Shown one piece after another: positions 13,401 to 31,110 of a DNA stretch of 64,000 nucleotides. Where the stretch lies: assembly GCF_949628265.1 (NCBI RefSeq), contig NC_088788.1, forward strand, positions 21,996,335 through 22,060,334, given 5' to 3'. Each line of letters opens with the position of its first letter. The first letter of the stretch is position 1. This stretch comes from Cloeon dipterum (taxonomy: Eukaryota > Arthropoda > Insecta > Ephemeroptera > Baetidae). Both the position numbers and the translations under genes were made by a program. The notes beneath the pieces are model-generated. The model had not been told where the DNA came from. It did no database searches and saw only the letters and a program-made list of their open reading frames with translations.

Positions 13401-15366
13401 AAAATTTGGTGGTGTATATGCTTCATGGCATGATATATATATTATTAAATTAAAATACTAATATTTAATATTAATATTAAAATTAATATCCGTAGTGTAA
13501 TTTTCACTCGCTAAAATGCTATTCTAAAACTAGTGTGAACGAATCGTTGGCTCAGACAAAATTTTATTGAAGTGAAATTCCTCTAAAAATTTAATAAAAA
13601 TATCTGACTTCCAAATTGCAGCATAGCCCGCGAACCTCCTTCAAACGTATCTCTCTCTGACAATGAGACAGAATAATTGCACACCAACTACCTCATGCCT
13701 ACATAAACGCTTATAATTGCGCATTTTTCGCTCTCTCAGCACAAAACATGCAAACGATTCCAGATAAAATCTTGGCGTGTTGCAAGTGGATTTTATTTTC
13801 AATACGTGCTGCCAATGTGGAATTTTCGTGAATGCGCGGCTGCTGAGTTTTCTTTTTTTCTTCTTGCTACTTCTCTCAATTCCTCGGCAAGGTTATTTTA
13901 AGGAGAAAGACACAGCAACGTGCTCTCGACAGGCTCGGTCCGTCTGACGAGGTGCATCTTTGTTTTTGACACGCCTCTGCTGCATGCACATTTCACGTAT
14001 TCTGCTCTCTCCGCCACAATGCTTTTTTATTCTAGATGTTTTTCTCGTTTGTTTCGCATTTCGCAACCCGAGAGAAGATTAATTTCTCTTTTTGTTTTAA
14101 TTGTGCGAATGCAGCCTTGGCAAACGCAAAAAATATTAATCATATTTTCGTTCAACAAAAAACACTTTGGGGCTCAGAGTATCCTGTTTCTCTGTGTCAG
14201 AGTAATATGATGTGCACAACATCCAAGAAAACTTAATTTCAATTTTCGGTATGAAAATTCATTTGCAAGATGGTTGAAAGGCTTCTTAAAAACACAAACT
14301 TAAAAAATTGGTTAAAATATGAAATTGCTCTCTTCAAATTATCACAATGCCAAATGTTTTCATTAATAATGGCAAATAAAAGATTTCAAAAGCAAAAATA
14401 AATTGGCTCAGCAATCTCCATTATAATCATTGATGGCATTGATGAGAGATATTTTTTGTGCTGCGGTTATTAAATTTGTGCACAACATTAATCATTATAT
14501 GGTAAAAGTTTCATTTGGTTCGCATTTGCCTTTTTATTATTTTTGTATCGTTCTACTCAACGTTCAAGGTTTTTTTATTGGAGCATATCAGACGAACTTG
14601 AAAATTCATTTGCAATATCTACATTTTGACCTACAGGCCTTGCACGCAATGTCATCAGCCGAAACTCCGTCGCACACACACGGAAGTTGTTCCATTGGAA
14701 TGACGCAAATTTTATTGCTCTGCGCGTATAACACACACTTTAGTGCGTGTTTTTTCACCGCGGGACTAGTAGCGAAAATAAGTCTATTTTTTCGATACAA
14801 AGGGCACTCGTGTGATGTTTTAAAATTATTTCTTACTGGGTCGTGCGGTTTGCTAAAGGATGGTTGGTTTTTACCTGGGTCCTTGAAGCACATTGGTCTG
14901 CTGTGAGAACGAGAACAAAGAACTCTTATTTGTCGATTGAAAGAGTGGTCCATTCTTCAGTGTCTGTGAGAAGCCTTCGCTTCAATCAAAATTTATGCTG
15001 CTACACACGGTCAAGATTCGATGCAAAAAAGTTTTAGACCCAACCTTGGCCGGACTATCGATTATGCTCTGAGAGTATGATGAATGGACCAGGCTTTTCA
15101 ATTTATTGCTGATGTAAGCGACTCTGTCAGGCCTATTTCTGATCTTCGCAGAGCTGATAAACTGGTTGTATAGGCTTTTGGCACAAAGGGCAAAAAGGTG
15201 GATAAATTTTTAATGCTGACCACTTGGAACAAATTGGTTGATACCATCTGAACGCCAAAATTTGGTAGAATGCTGATTGATCTATTTTTAAATGGCTCGA
15301 AAACACAGTAGAATGAAATAATTCATTATATTCACCAGAACGGAATTATGCTTTCAAACTTTGCAA
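10428..15366. other. Gene-free stretch
   Basis: No supportable gene. The longest open frame, on + around 14430-14906, has a composition typical of chance frames (Phe/Leu/His-rich, no domain, no splice context). A very AT-rich, internally palindromic tract lies at about 13431-13490. Nothing else stands out. Confidence 0.45.
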
Positions 15367-15623
15367 ACTCGCTACTTGCTGGTTTGCAACTTTCCAGCAT
15401 GCGTGATTTGGCATCACGGGATGAATGTCTAGCGTTTCAAAAAGTCCTCGGTGCGGAGGCAAGTGACCCTTCAGTTGGCTGGGTCCTTGGTCCATGTGCG
15501 GCCTGGTGCGCCCATATGTTATCCGTTCGCGGTGCTATTGGAACCCGGGTTTCAGCATTCGTGCTAGTGCAATGCGCGCCCTTCCCGGTCCTGGGACAGA
15601 TATGAAAAAAAGCAAAAAAAAAC
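15367..15623 (+). repeat. Interspersed repeat family A, copy 1
   Basis: This segment matches 34301-34548 in the same orientation at roughly nine bases in ten by eye, from ACTCGCTACTTGCTGGTTTG to an A-rich tail. The body is GC-rich compared with its AT-rich flanks. Both copies end in A-rich runs (after GGGACAG here, GGACAGG there), which suggests a retroposed element such as a SINE or a 5'-truncated LINE end. Both strands show partially open frames in each copy, but small indels disrupt them between copies, so I do not call a protein. The left boundary is where the alignment with copy 2 fades. Confidence 0.75.
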
Positions 15624-18600
15624 ATAATAAAATAACTATTCAATATTTTATTTTCTATTGTTAGAATTTTAAAAATCATCTTCATATACACAGTCGAGAT
15701 CGTTGAGAAATGGCATTAAATTGTCATTTTGACAGGACGAATACCATTTCTTATTTGCTCCCATGTGTGGAATGCTGCACCAAAACAATTTTTCATATAG
15801 CTCAGTCAGCACTGTCACTTTGCCAAGTTAGCTATTTGATCGGAGCTGTACAGCACCACTCAAATGGCAGGCTGTCAAACGCACTTTTGTCATCATAATG
15901 CGGGCCCTTCTATGAAATCCAAAAGGACGGTCATAACCAATTTTAGCCGCTGCCTTCCTTCAGAAAGAGTAAATTTTCTTCTCGACGCGGAAGGAGCGGC
16001 AGTTTAACTCGGAGCAATAAAAATTTATCACGTTGCATTTTAAAGGCCGACGCAGGCAACCGACGCGAGCTACTAGAAATGCGCACTCTCTTCTCTAATT
16101 GCATTCTCGCCGACCTAAGACAACGTGACGTGAGTGGATCTATGCTCTGTAGCTCGCTGGTTTTATTTCGGTGGCTATGGGGGAGCACGATCCAACCAGC
16201 TTCTGACAGCACTCTCTCTCGCTGTTGCTGAGGGGATCGTGGCGAGAGATAATAATTAATTTTGGGACGGGCGCAGCTGTGCGTTTTGCTCACTCAGCAT
16301 TGCTTCAGCAACACAGAATTGTTTCATCTCTCTCGCAACCCCAAAGTTGGTATATGCTTTGCGTTGCGCAGAAATCCAGCTCGATTTGGATGCCTGGAGG
16401 TGTTTTTTTAAGAAAAGCCTGAGTAGTAAATGGCTTTGGTTGCCTTGAGTTTTGCACTAGATTGATTAATTAAATCCAGGAAGTTTAGATTGGCTGCTGA
16501 AGAAAAAGACAGGTTTTTATACGGATCTTACTAAACCTCTTTACGTTCTAGCAATAAATTTAAGGGATGGGTCATTCCCAACAAATTTTCTTTGATAGCT
16601 TGATTAAAAAGCACTTGTACTACGAGCAATTTTTTACGTGTGTTAATTTATAACTCTCGAGATAGCCAACCAAACATTGCGATAGTAAAGAATAAGTGTG
16701 CACGTGAACATGCTTGACCATATTTTCTCAGTTTAAATTTTAAACCGCAATGAAATACCAAATTTATTTATACGAGTTGTAAAATCTTTGTAATAATATT
16801 CTTAACTTTAAATTAATTCATAATTATCTAGATTAAATGAATCCACGATGTTTGTTTGTTTTCCATCGTCATAGAAATTGAACGTTCCATTTTGATGCCA
16901 CAAGACAAGTCAATTTTAATGGTAAAAAGTTGTTTTTAGACCACAAAAACAAGCAAAAGATTTTTCACTGCAATAATAACCCTTCCCAGCAGGTTTTCCT
17001 TGTTCAATTGAGCCCCGGGTATATGTACAATGCTGCAAATAAATTGTCTGCCAACAGAAGTTTGCCCACAATGCACTCTGTCAGAATTCCTCATTGTAGT
17101 TACATTTCCAGTCTTCGTTATTTCCTCTTCAGATACTCTTTGCTCAATTGCTTCAATTAATCAGTAGGATTTACTACGACTTGTGCGAGCGCTGCTCGTG
17201 GCAGTTGTGCAATTTAAAAGCCCGTCAAAACGGTTCGATATTCCTGTCTGGATGCATGGCCTCCGCTGCTGAAAAGTTTGCCGGCAGTATTGATTCTCAG
17301 CAGCAGCGGCGGCAGCAACCAGCCATCTGATGCACTTAGCTGCTGCAGCTTTCCTCGCAGCATCCCCCGCAGAGGTGCACACAAAATTCTCTGTTGGGTG
17401 CAGGGGAGGGACAGGCACAAAAAACTGCTGCTTGCGCTGGCAGCTTGGCAACAGAGAATAGGATGGCTCTTCCTTTCATCTGGTGTTGCTGCTCGTCGAT
17501 ATCACTTTTCAATTTAATCTGTTTGCCTCTGAATATCCATGTTGCAACGTAATATGATGGTATGAAATGTTCGCATCGCTTGGTTTCTCATATCAAATTT
17601 GTAGATTGGTAGTCTCTAGACCGGGACAAGTTCAACACTACTGCATCTTCAATGAACCAAAAATTTGACAGCATTAATTTGAATTAAAATGTTCAATGTA
17701 AGTTTTGACATAGAGATATAAACTACATTGTTGTTACACTCAGCACAATTCAAATTGATATTGATTATATTATTTGGATGAAAATTTCAAACTAGCTATA
17801 AGATAATATCATAAGTAGTTAATTCGAGGATAAATTCAAAGACAAAAATGCTCATTGTTATGAAGTTTTTATTCGCTTTTCTGTTTTATATAAAACTATA
17901 ACAGAGGAATACTGTGAAAGTTTTCCTCTCTCATGGAAAAAAGAGGGGAATGAGAGAGTATATTTATTCAAGCTGCAAGGGAGACCAGCTCAACCATATT
18001 CGCGCTGGGCAGGGTCCAAGAGGGGGAGGTATTTTGCGCATTATTTTTCGTCCTCCAGATTGTCTTCAGCAGCACACGCTCAAAGGAGTTGCGAAATATT
18101 CTAAGGGGCTGTTGAGTAGCACAAATGAAGCCTCCCCCCGATTCGTGAGAAAAGGAAATGGATTCTGCATTGAAAATAGGAGCTATTGCGTCGTTCCTTC
18201 CTGCTTCGATATTTTGCGCAGTGGAAAGCGCTTCGAATTTTACTTTAAGAGCGGATTGGAAAAGAGCGATAACGAGGCCCTTGACAGGATGAAAGAAACC
18301 AAAAATTTATGCATTTGGCTTTGATTGGATAAAGAAAGACGTGTCAATATGTGTGATAAGGAGATGGCAATATCGATTGGTCTCCATATTTCACGATAGC
18401 TACGTTTCAGTTCTTTTTAATTTTTAAAATGGTTTAAAGTAAACAAGTAGCGGAACCAATTATATTTAAATTGATTTGATACCGTGACCAAATAAATAAA
18501 TTCAACACTAACGTTAACTAATCACTAGGTTTTACTGTAAAGTTTTATTTTACATAATGAAATCGATAATTTTACATCGAATTAAGTAAAGTCGCTTTTT

Positions 18601-21525
18601 CAAGGGACAACATCTGTTCCATTTGGTGTGAAACACGAATTACCTCATTGTTAAACCAATTAGGTTAAAAATAGGAGATTGCAGGAGGCGTAATCACGCT
18701 ATCATTATAATATGCATTTTATAGTCATCAAGCCTTGTCCTCATAGCGCTAAGTAATCCTATTACTTCCCCAAAAACCGTGCTGGCCAGCGGCATAGTCA
18801 CAACAATGCTTTTTCATTTCCCCACAAGACAGACGGCTATTACGCATCAGACATAATTGAGACTATACTCCATGCTATGCGGGTTGCATAACCGAATGGC
18901 CCTATACAAAGCCTTAATAATAAAAGTCATGAAAGGCGGCATTGCGAGAACGGCTATGAAAAAGCCATGCAAATGCAGCTGCTATCAGGTTCGCCGGCCG
19001 GCGCAAAAATTTTCTTGAAACAGAGCGTGGAGGAAGTCGAACGAAAAGAACTGCGCACTTCCTGAAAACGAACGCACTCGCAGCAAACGCGCCGGCTGGC
19101 GCTCACAAGCCCCGCCGACCGGCCGGCGTACCACCAATCCTCCATGATAAATCTCTCTTGGGCGCACGGAATCCGTTCTCAACACACATAAATGCATTAT
19201 TAATGCAAGTGCGAGCAGATAAAATCCATTCGGCTGGTGAGAGAAAGAGGAAGCCCGCACGCACTTTGGGAAATCGCTTCCCGTGAGCCGCCAGAGCAAT
19301 TAGTCGCTCTGCATACACACACTGAAGTGTATATTATATGTATACCTAGAGCGAGCGTTCACTCTCTCTCTCGCAGGAAATCGCTTTTTGCTCCGCGTTC
19401 GTCGCCGGCGTCTAAGGCGGCGGCAGCTCTTTTGTTTGTAAACACACCCAGTTGGCTGGCTCAAGTGAACAGACCCCCAATAAACGATATATGTATGCGA
19501 ACCGCTTGCGTGTTGATGGCTGGCAAAAACTAGACCAGCAGTCAGCGTTGATTTTGAAGGATTTGCAATTGGGGCAAGCAGAAAGAATACACAGTTGCTT
19601 GAAATAAAATTGCGCTTGATTGTTTGACTGAAATTCGGCATGCTGAATTTGGTCATTTATTTACCTTGAAAATTCCAACCATTTCTCAACTAAAAAAAGT
19701 TTCGACAGTAAACTAAAACATATTTAAATGCACTTTTTTATCAAAATACGATTACGTTTCTAGTAGAGTTCACTTGAAAATTTCGGGGGGGGGGGAAATG
19801 AAAAATATATTTAAAATGATTGGACATAATCACATAGCTATGAGCAGGTTATTCAAATATTTGCTATGTTTTTTAAATGAAAACTAAACACAACACAAAA
19901 GACCAATAAAGAAGTTATCTATACGCTGCCTAAGCAAAACGTTTCCGTTCACGCAAGTCATGCCAAAGATACATAATCGCGATCTCGCGTGATTTTTCCC
20001 AAAGTTTGACGCGCAGTTTCACAACCACCGAGGTGCGTGGAAGGATATTATGATTTTTCTCTGGTTTTTACGCAGCATTTTAGCCACATTTACCATGCAT
20101 CCTTCTCTGCGGGGACTGTTGGGGTTTGAAGTTATTTTGAGGATACATCAATATTCGTCGCTGAGGCTCAGCCTCTTTAAATGACTGTGATGTTTTCGGA
20201 GACAATGCTTGCTCGGCAAGGCAGAGAGACACGTGCATTTCGGAGCTGACGGGGGCCAGAAGCAGCACGCACGGCCAAATATTTAATTGAACACCAATTG
20301 TCATGCACACTGCATTTCGCCTTTAGTATTCACGCTCTCTCTGCGCTGAATTTCAAATCAATCGCACCCAGTTTGTATCCCCCATTGTTCTCCGCTCTTT
20401 TCTCAGCCTTCTTTACATAAAACTGAATTTTATTGAGACAAGGAACGAGGAAATGAATGACAACTACTGCAAAATGTAAAAAAGGTTGCGCTGAGTCGAT
20501 TTTTATCATTCTAGAGCTTATGCCAAATATACGGTTGTACTCCTTGTTTAAACTGCCTGATCTGTTTTTATAAGCGCGCAATAAAAGATGTGTTTAGGAT
20601 CTAAGGTTATAATCGTAGACTCGCTGAAAATATCTATAAATACGAAGTGGGTGAGGTGTTTTAGTCAGCTTTTGGAGTTATCAGCTCGGCGGTTTCTACG
20701 TCACATTTATTCTTTAAGCGTTTTGCTGTTTTTTTCCAGATAAGAAATAAGACTGTTTTTATTTTTACGCGATTAAAGGGAAATTCGAGATTAAATTAAT
20801 TTGTTGTTTCTTCATACCAGCTTTGTTCGCAGTTTTGAATATTCTATTCGAGGTCGTTGATTATTGATTATTATAGGCAAATACGATAAAGCACTGTCCG
20901 TCCGGTGGGTCGTTTGATAGCTTACTCGGTTTTCTCAACTCTATATGCAGTTCGTGGAAGATGAATTTTGCTGTGGCACAATGAACTGTTCAGAGATGAA
21001 TATATATAGTGGAGGCAAGGATTAAGCGGTCGAACTTGAAATTCGCACGAGAAGGCGAACGCTTCCGACTCACACTGACCTTGCCCTTCAGTCATTTAAC
21101 AGCAAAAAATCTAAAAAGCAAGACAACTAGTTTGTGTCGCGTCGTCTCTGATTATTCCACAAGGCGCCACTAGATTGGCCAACCAATTTCCCTAAGCATT
21201 CAAGAGACAATGTGTGTAAGCTGTAAATAAATAAACACGTTGCAAGTTTTAGTATTTGAAATTCTATTTGAGGGAATCGTAGCAGCATTCTAAAGAAACA
21301 GACTTCAGACCGATGGCATTTCGGAATATAAGAAAAACAACCGTCACTTTATTTCTGCGTAGCGTAGCTTTTTCTAATTTAAAATTTTAATCTAAATATA
21401 ATACTTCCGAGCCTCATATCCTTTTAAACTCGGGGGAGCGTTAAGCTTAAACCGATGTGTTTCTTGTGATTTATGCACATGCACATCTCTGCCACCAAGC
21501 AGGCAAAAGCCTGTGAAGAGCAGCA
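15624..21525. other. Gene-free stretch with GC-rich patch
   Basis: No gene can be supported. A GC-rich patch at about 19,000-19,560 contains several GCCGGC-type palindromes and CA-rich runs, and could be a distal regulatory element. The open frame at 17914-18324 has no ATG-to-stop logic of a known family, and I treat it as chance. An 11-base G run sits at 19785-19795. A TATATATA run near 21000 is followed about 80-90 bp later by TCAGTC initiator-like sequence, but no exon is evident. Confidence 0.4.
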
Positions 21526-21570
21526 GCAAATCTGCATCTAGCAAATCTGCATCTAGCAAATCTGCATCTG
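21526..21570 (+). repeat. Three tandem 15-bp units
   Basis: The unit GCAAATCTGCATCTA is repeated three times head to tail. The third copy differs only in its last base. It lies in a non-coding GC-richer area just upstream of the 21.6-22.3 kb GC-rich island. Confidence 0.9.
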
Positions 21571-21639
21571 TCATCAGCAAGAAGCTCTTGAGGAGCAACC
21601 GCATCACACGCATTGCTGCATTTCTGCAGACAATAATGA

Positions 21640-22340
21640 GTGTAACAACGTGAGCGTGTGTGTGCCCGGCTGCACGTAGAGTCGCCAACCCTTTCTTGGT
21701 GGATCTCGGCTCAGCCTCTGACTTTGCACTTGGCTCTTCTCGCGAACTTATTGCGCCGCAACGCAGCGCGCTTTGTTTTTGCCGGGGCGACCCAAGGTTA
21801 CGTCCGAGCCGGCGATATTATTTAGCCAGGCATTTGACTTGAGACCGTGCCCGCGTACTCACACATACACACACACACACCATGCAAAGCAGCTCCATTA
21901 ACAAAAACGAGTGTGAACCTTCTCTTTCTTTCGATTCGCGCCTCTCGCACGACGGCATTCCTCCGTGCATTTGGCTGATGTAACCTGGGTTCGCCGGCCG
22001 GCCGGTCTCTCGAAGCTACGGCGTAGTTTTCGCCGCCGCGCCCGTCTGCAGCATCAGCACCACGCTCGCTCGCTCGCTTGCTCGCCCGCCCGCCCGCCAA
22101 CCCGCCCTCCCGCGATCAATTTGTACTTATTACGTCACAATTAGAGTCACGTGACGTTTGTGATGATAATACGTGAGCGAGAGGGTCGCACGGTGGTGTG
22201 CAGTTGTTTTGGTCGGTGGCCGGGCTGCTGCCGCCGTCAGAGGGTGCATGCGCCGGCCAACGTGACCCTCGCCCGAGTGGTGCACCAACGGCCGGTACTT
22301 TGCACTCTCGCCAGCGCCCAATTAATTACTCACCGGCAAT
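21640..22340. promoter_or_regulatory. GC-rich CpG-island-like block
   Basis: This block is markedly GC-rich against AT-rich flanks. It has a CA microsatellite, a tetranucleotide-like run of GCTC/GCCC units around 22065-22100, and GCCGGCCGG palindromes near 21991-22004. Open frames on both strands are compositional artefacts. It may be a distal promoter or enhancer of the downstream kinase gene, or an unseen first exon. No splice donor convinced me. Confidence 0.3.
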
Positions 22341-23766
22341 GAGCCCTGTTGTCACGCGAATTTCACGGCAAATAGCTCTAGTTAATTGGACACAGAGCCT
22401 GATTCGAGAATGAAGCAATGAATTTGGATGTCTACTTTGAATACGATTATTTAAAATAAAGAATAAAATAGCATTGAACATTTTAGGATGAGTTAGCTCC
22501 ACTTAAAATTTGAACATTCAAAGGAGATTTCCAACTATTTCCAAATATTTTTTGTTTTTAATTTTTTAGAAACTAGAGAAAATATTGTGGATAGTTTTTA
22601 GTTTCAATCTTCATCCTTTTGAAAAACTTAATTTCCTCTAATGGAACGGCTTTTTTGCTATTACCATTAGCTAACCACTCGTTGCACCCAACATTTTTGA
22701 ATTTTTGCCGGAACCGCCGGAACAAAAAATTGAAACTCCCATGTAGCATTATTTGTAAAATTGTGTAAGAACCTCTTTAAGCCTTTAATATAGTTGACTC
22801 TTTTATTTCATCGCCCAAAACTTCACTCACTGCCCCTGTCCGTCTAATGTATTTATTTACCATTGCAAAACATTCTCCGTGACTATTTGAGACTCCACTC
22901 ATCTCACTTGAGTAAGCAGAAAAATTTCATAACGTGCTCCTAATTAAATAATAATAAACTCAGCTCACTTGCGGACGAGTGATAATGAAGTGCTAATATT
23001 TACTTTGCTGAAAAGCAGACCGTCCTAACGCATGCATCGTGGCCCCGCGATCTTGGCACGGTTTTTCAATTTGAACTATTGTATGCACGTAGGCTAATTA
23101 TTATCACTAATGATATCGCACACAGATCAACTAAAAAATGAGCGCACGCGAGACAACGTTAGTCACGTTTCTGCCCGTGTAGATAATTTATTGTGCTATG
23201 CTATGCCCTGGAAGTACACATATGCTGGACTAATACCAATGTTGATCTGCTTTTATACCTGTTAGTTGCATTCTCTACATTGTAGTAACGACGATCGACC
23301 TTCAAGAGCTTTAGATTAGATTTTTAATAGCCTTTTTTACTCGTTCTATTCGTTATATTTTTAGACAGATGCTTCAGCATTTTTCCATGATGAATTTTAT
23401 ACTTGCATTAAATTGCATTTCTCTCCTGTTACTTTTCTGTTCGCTCGCATTAAATTTTGAGATGGTGTTGTAATAGGAGAAAAAAAACTGCGGAGTAAAA
23501 GTTACGTTTATCAAAGCTATCTTCATTTTAGAGGTCGTGCGATCATTTACACTGTAATTATTAACAGTAAACTGCTAGATTAGTTGGAGGTAATATATCA
23601 ACAAGCATTTTGTTTCTAATTTTAATAAGAGTTTTATTTCTGAAAACAAATCAACATTTCATTCTTTTAAGACCATAGCGAAAAACCTCAAAAATTTGGT
23701 AAATGATGCATTTTTATTGCTTCACTACAGCTCAATCCAATTCAATTGGTTTCTATTTCTTTTTTT
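22341..23766. other. Gene-free AT-rich stretch
   Basis: Nothing gene-like is visible on either strand, and there are no clear repeats. Confidence 0.45.
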
Positions 23767-24005
23767 AACCTCTGCTCAGCACTTCCCGTGTGCTATGAGC
23801 TCACCGGGTCCTAATAACACCGTCGAGCGGATAACATGGGGCCCGAGTGGCCGCAGAGGAGCATGGGCACAATGTGGCCATCTTTTCGCCTCCCTGCACC
23901 GAGGTCTTTTATTTAAACATTTGTTCCTAAAGCCTAAGGTGCGAAAACCAGCAAGTGGCGAGCTGGCGCCGGTGCGACTCTCAGCTATTTGAGCATTTTG
24001 AATCA
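23767..24005 (+). repeat. Interspersed repeat family B, copy 1
   Basis: The segment from AACCTCTGCTCAGCAC to TTTGAGCATT aligns with 33763-34028 in the same orientation. Shared blocks include GTGTGCTATGAGCTCA/GTGCGCTATGAGCTCA, GAGTGGCCGCAGA/TAGTGGCCACAGA, and GAGGTCTTT. The copies have diverged considerably (about three bases in four match by eye), so the family is older than family A. No inverted termini or poly-A tail are evident, and the superfamily is unknown. Confidence 0.65.
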
Positions 24006-26300
24006 CTTAAAAGTCAAGAGAAACACATTAGGAGAAATTAGGCATTATTTGTATAGTGTTAGCGAACCGTAGTTTTTTAGGTTTTAATGATTTATCTGAT
24101 AAACTATCCCAGAAATATCTTCTTTATGCAGCTGCTACCTTTTTATGATTGGAACCACTAAATCCGGATATTACGCGCGATCATTAGTGCGTATATCCGC
24201 GAAGGTTTTTTTTATCAAAGCTGCTGGTCGTTTATATTTCCACCCTTTGACTGCTTCACTTGTTCATTTTTTTTTACCCCGTGTTTGCATTTCGGCAGCC
24301 CCTCGACACCAGGCGCGGCGCATATTTCGGTGCAGGTGGTGTTTGCCGCCGTGTGTGCCTTTAGCGTGCACACACAATCTGCTTCCCTTCTCACCGTCAA
24401 GTTTCCTTTCTAGAGAGCTCTATGGCCATTTGGTTATAACCTATCCGATTCCCTTCCTTTTTCGTTACGCTATAGGCTAGGGAGCCGCGGCTGCCTACCT
24501 TAATTTTTATTGCGCAGCTCTTTTATTAAGAATAGAAAAATCGCCATTTGTGCGAGCAGTAGAATTGCGTCGACCTTGAATGAGTGGCATTGTTGCTGCG
24601 GTATCTGATAATTCTTTGGATTCTTCTCGGATTTCTTTCTCCGAAGCGTCGTTTTGTGTCCCATTTTCTGTTACAGAACATCAAGCGAATTTTTCTAGTT
24701 GATGTAAACGGTAGGCAGGAAAGTTCTCGATTTTCTAGTTATGAAATGCAGAGAACTCTCGGAAATGCTTTTTCCTGTGAGAGCAAAATGATGGAGTTTC
24801 AGTGTGTAGAGTTGCTGGTTTCAATGAACTGTTTGAATCACAAAATGAAAATTTAAAAAAAAAATAAGCAGAATCTTCAGTCACTATGTATATAATTTAA
24901 TCTTTGAATAATTAAGAACTTATATATATGTAGCCCAATAGGATTACATATTGAAATTGGCGTTCCTGTCAACTCGAATGAGAGATGATAAAATGCTTTA
25001 ATTTTCCTTTTCGAATTCATGAAATTTTATGACTAATCGTGTTGAGTTTTGATGGAAAATTCCAAAATGTAAAGAAATAAACCGAAATGAAAAAAGTCAT
25101 AACCTTTCCTTAAAACTAATTGTCTTTCAGTGTTGATATTGCTTTGGGGAGTTCCATTTTGATGGCCACTTCAGTGATTGTCAACACTTAAAACTGATGG
25201 CGATAGTGAAGAATTCGAATACGCATCAAGTAACGAATGAACTGATTACATCACAATTCTCAGGCGACTGTAAAAAGCTTTATAGAGCAGTGTAATCGCG
25301 TTCTGTGTGAGTCACCGTGCAGCTTGTTAAAACCACACAACAGTTGAGCCGTATCAAAAGGAGAAGTGCAATTAATAGCTTGTTTCAAACGCAAAGCAAA
25401 TCTCTTTGGAATCGTAATTGTAAAATATAATCCCCCAGCGGCGCCCGCGAGATTCTTTCCCATCAAAAATAGCAACGCATTAATTTGACTTTGCTGGGGT
25501 GGAGTGGAGGATCACAACTAAGCGCGTTTTTCAACGATATTATTATGGCTGAAATAATTTTATTTCATTTATTGCAATAAAATGTAAATAGACTTTTCAT
25601 GCTGGCTGATCCAGCCTTGATTTGTAAAATATAATTATTTACAGCATTAATATTCAATGCTCAGCAGCCGAGTGTGATAGTAAACCTTTTAAAGTTTTGT
25701 AGTCACGCTCTTGTGTTTTGAAAAAACACGTCTTATGAAATGCAACTAAACTTTTTAGGGAATGAATGTCTCGAGGGTATTTAATGGATTGATTTATAAC
25801 ATCTTTTAATTACTCCCGGTTCTTATAGCTTAAAGTGCGTTTGAGCTTAATTTGACGTTCAGTTCAAGTCATCGCTCCAATAAAAATTCGGGCAGACCAA
25901 GCAATATTCGCCTCACACCCTTTTCCGTAACTGCATTAGAGAGCACAGCTCATCCCTCGCAAGAATCGATCCGCCCGAACGAGGGGTGCAAGCACACACA
26001 CAAACACACACGGGGCATTTCCCTTTCCGCATTCGCCAGAGTCAGCCAGCAAACGAGCCAGCAAGAGCAAATTCGCAAGAGTTTGCGAATAAAGCAGACA
26101 CCCCCGGCACCCCTCCCGTTCTCCAGTCCGGGCGCTAACTGCGCAGCATTTCGACGTGGAGAGGCACCCCCGAGGGGTCTTGCGTCGGCCCCGGCAATTT
26201 GTGATAGGAGCAGAATTCGCAATCGCAACTGACGAAATACTGCCGGCGATTTACTTTATGCATGCAATATGCATGTTGTGTGTGAGTGTGCGATAGTCGT
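24006..26300. other. Gene-free stretch upstream of the kinase gene
   Basis: No coding exon is supportable. The region becomes GC-richer from about 25,850, approaching the leader of the Mnk gene. Frames open on both strands at 25,852-26,232 look compositional. Part may be promoter-proximal sequence of the kinase gene. Confidence 0.4.
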
Positions 26301-26693
26301 GTCTACCTATGCGTATGTATAAGCATAAAAAGCAGAAGAGCGCGCTGGTTCGATAATAACAATCTGACGATACCGAGGGGTCGAGGAGAGGGGACGCCGC
26401 GGAGTGTGCTTTTGCGTTTGTTGCTGCCGCCGCCTCCGTCGAGCGTTTGTTTCTGCTAGCGCTGGCGTCGAGTGGCGCGAGGGGAACTGAGTTGATATAG
26501 CTGCGCTGGCGGACGTGCCAGCCAGCAGTTGGACTACAGGAGTGAGGAAAGAAGGTGCTCAGGTGGTCATCCCTGAGACCCTTTGCGGTGAATGACAAGG
26601 AGCGTCCGGGACCTGTCCCCGAGGGAGTCGAGTTAATAACTGGGACGCGGATTCGCATTGTGATCTTTCGAACGTCAACCATCGAAAGTCACA
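26300..26693 (+). promoter_or_regulatory. GC-rich leader and probable promoter-proximal region of Mnk
   Basis: This block directly precedes the inferred Mnk start codon at 26694 and is GC-rich, typical of a 5' untranslated exon. It carries one short upstream open frame (ATG at 26592, stop at 26634-26636, 14 codons plus stop) ending about 57 bases before the main ATG. I cannot place the transcription start. Confidence 0.45.

Positions 26694-31110
<4,417 letters not shown>

Noticed and set aside
14430-14906. 158-codon frame on the plus strand
   Set aside because: Residue composition is that of translated AT-rich intergenic DNA, with no domain and an overlapping long frame on the other strand.
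17914-18324. 136-codon frame on the plus strand
   Set aside because: Starts at GTG, has no recognisable motif, and shows no splice or codon-usage signal comparable with the real exons in this window.
21822-22100. Arg/Ala-rich minus-strand frame in the GC-rich island
   Set aside because: Generated by GCTC/GCCC repeat units; no coding signal.
25852-26232. 126-codon frame upstream of Mnk
   Set aside because: Opposite strand is open over the same interval; low-complexity Ser/Pro/Arg composition from a GC-rich leader, not a protein family.
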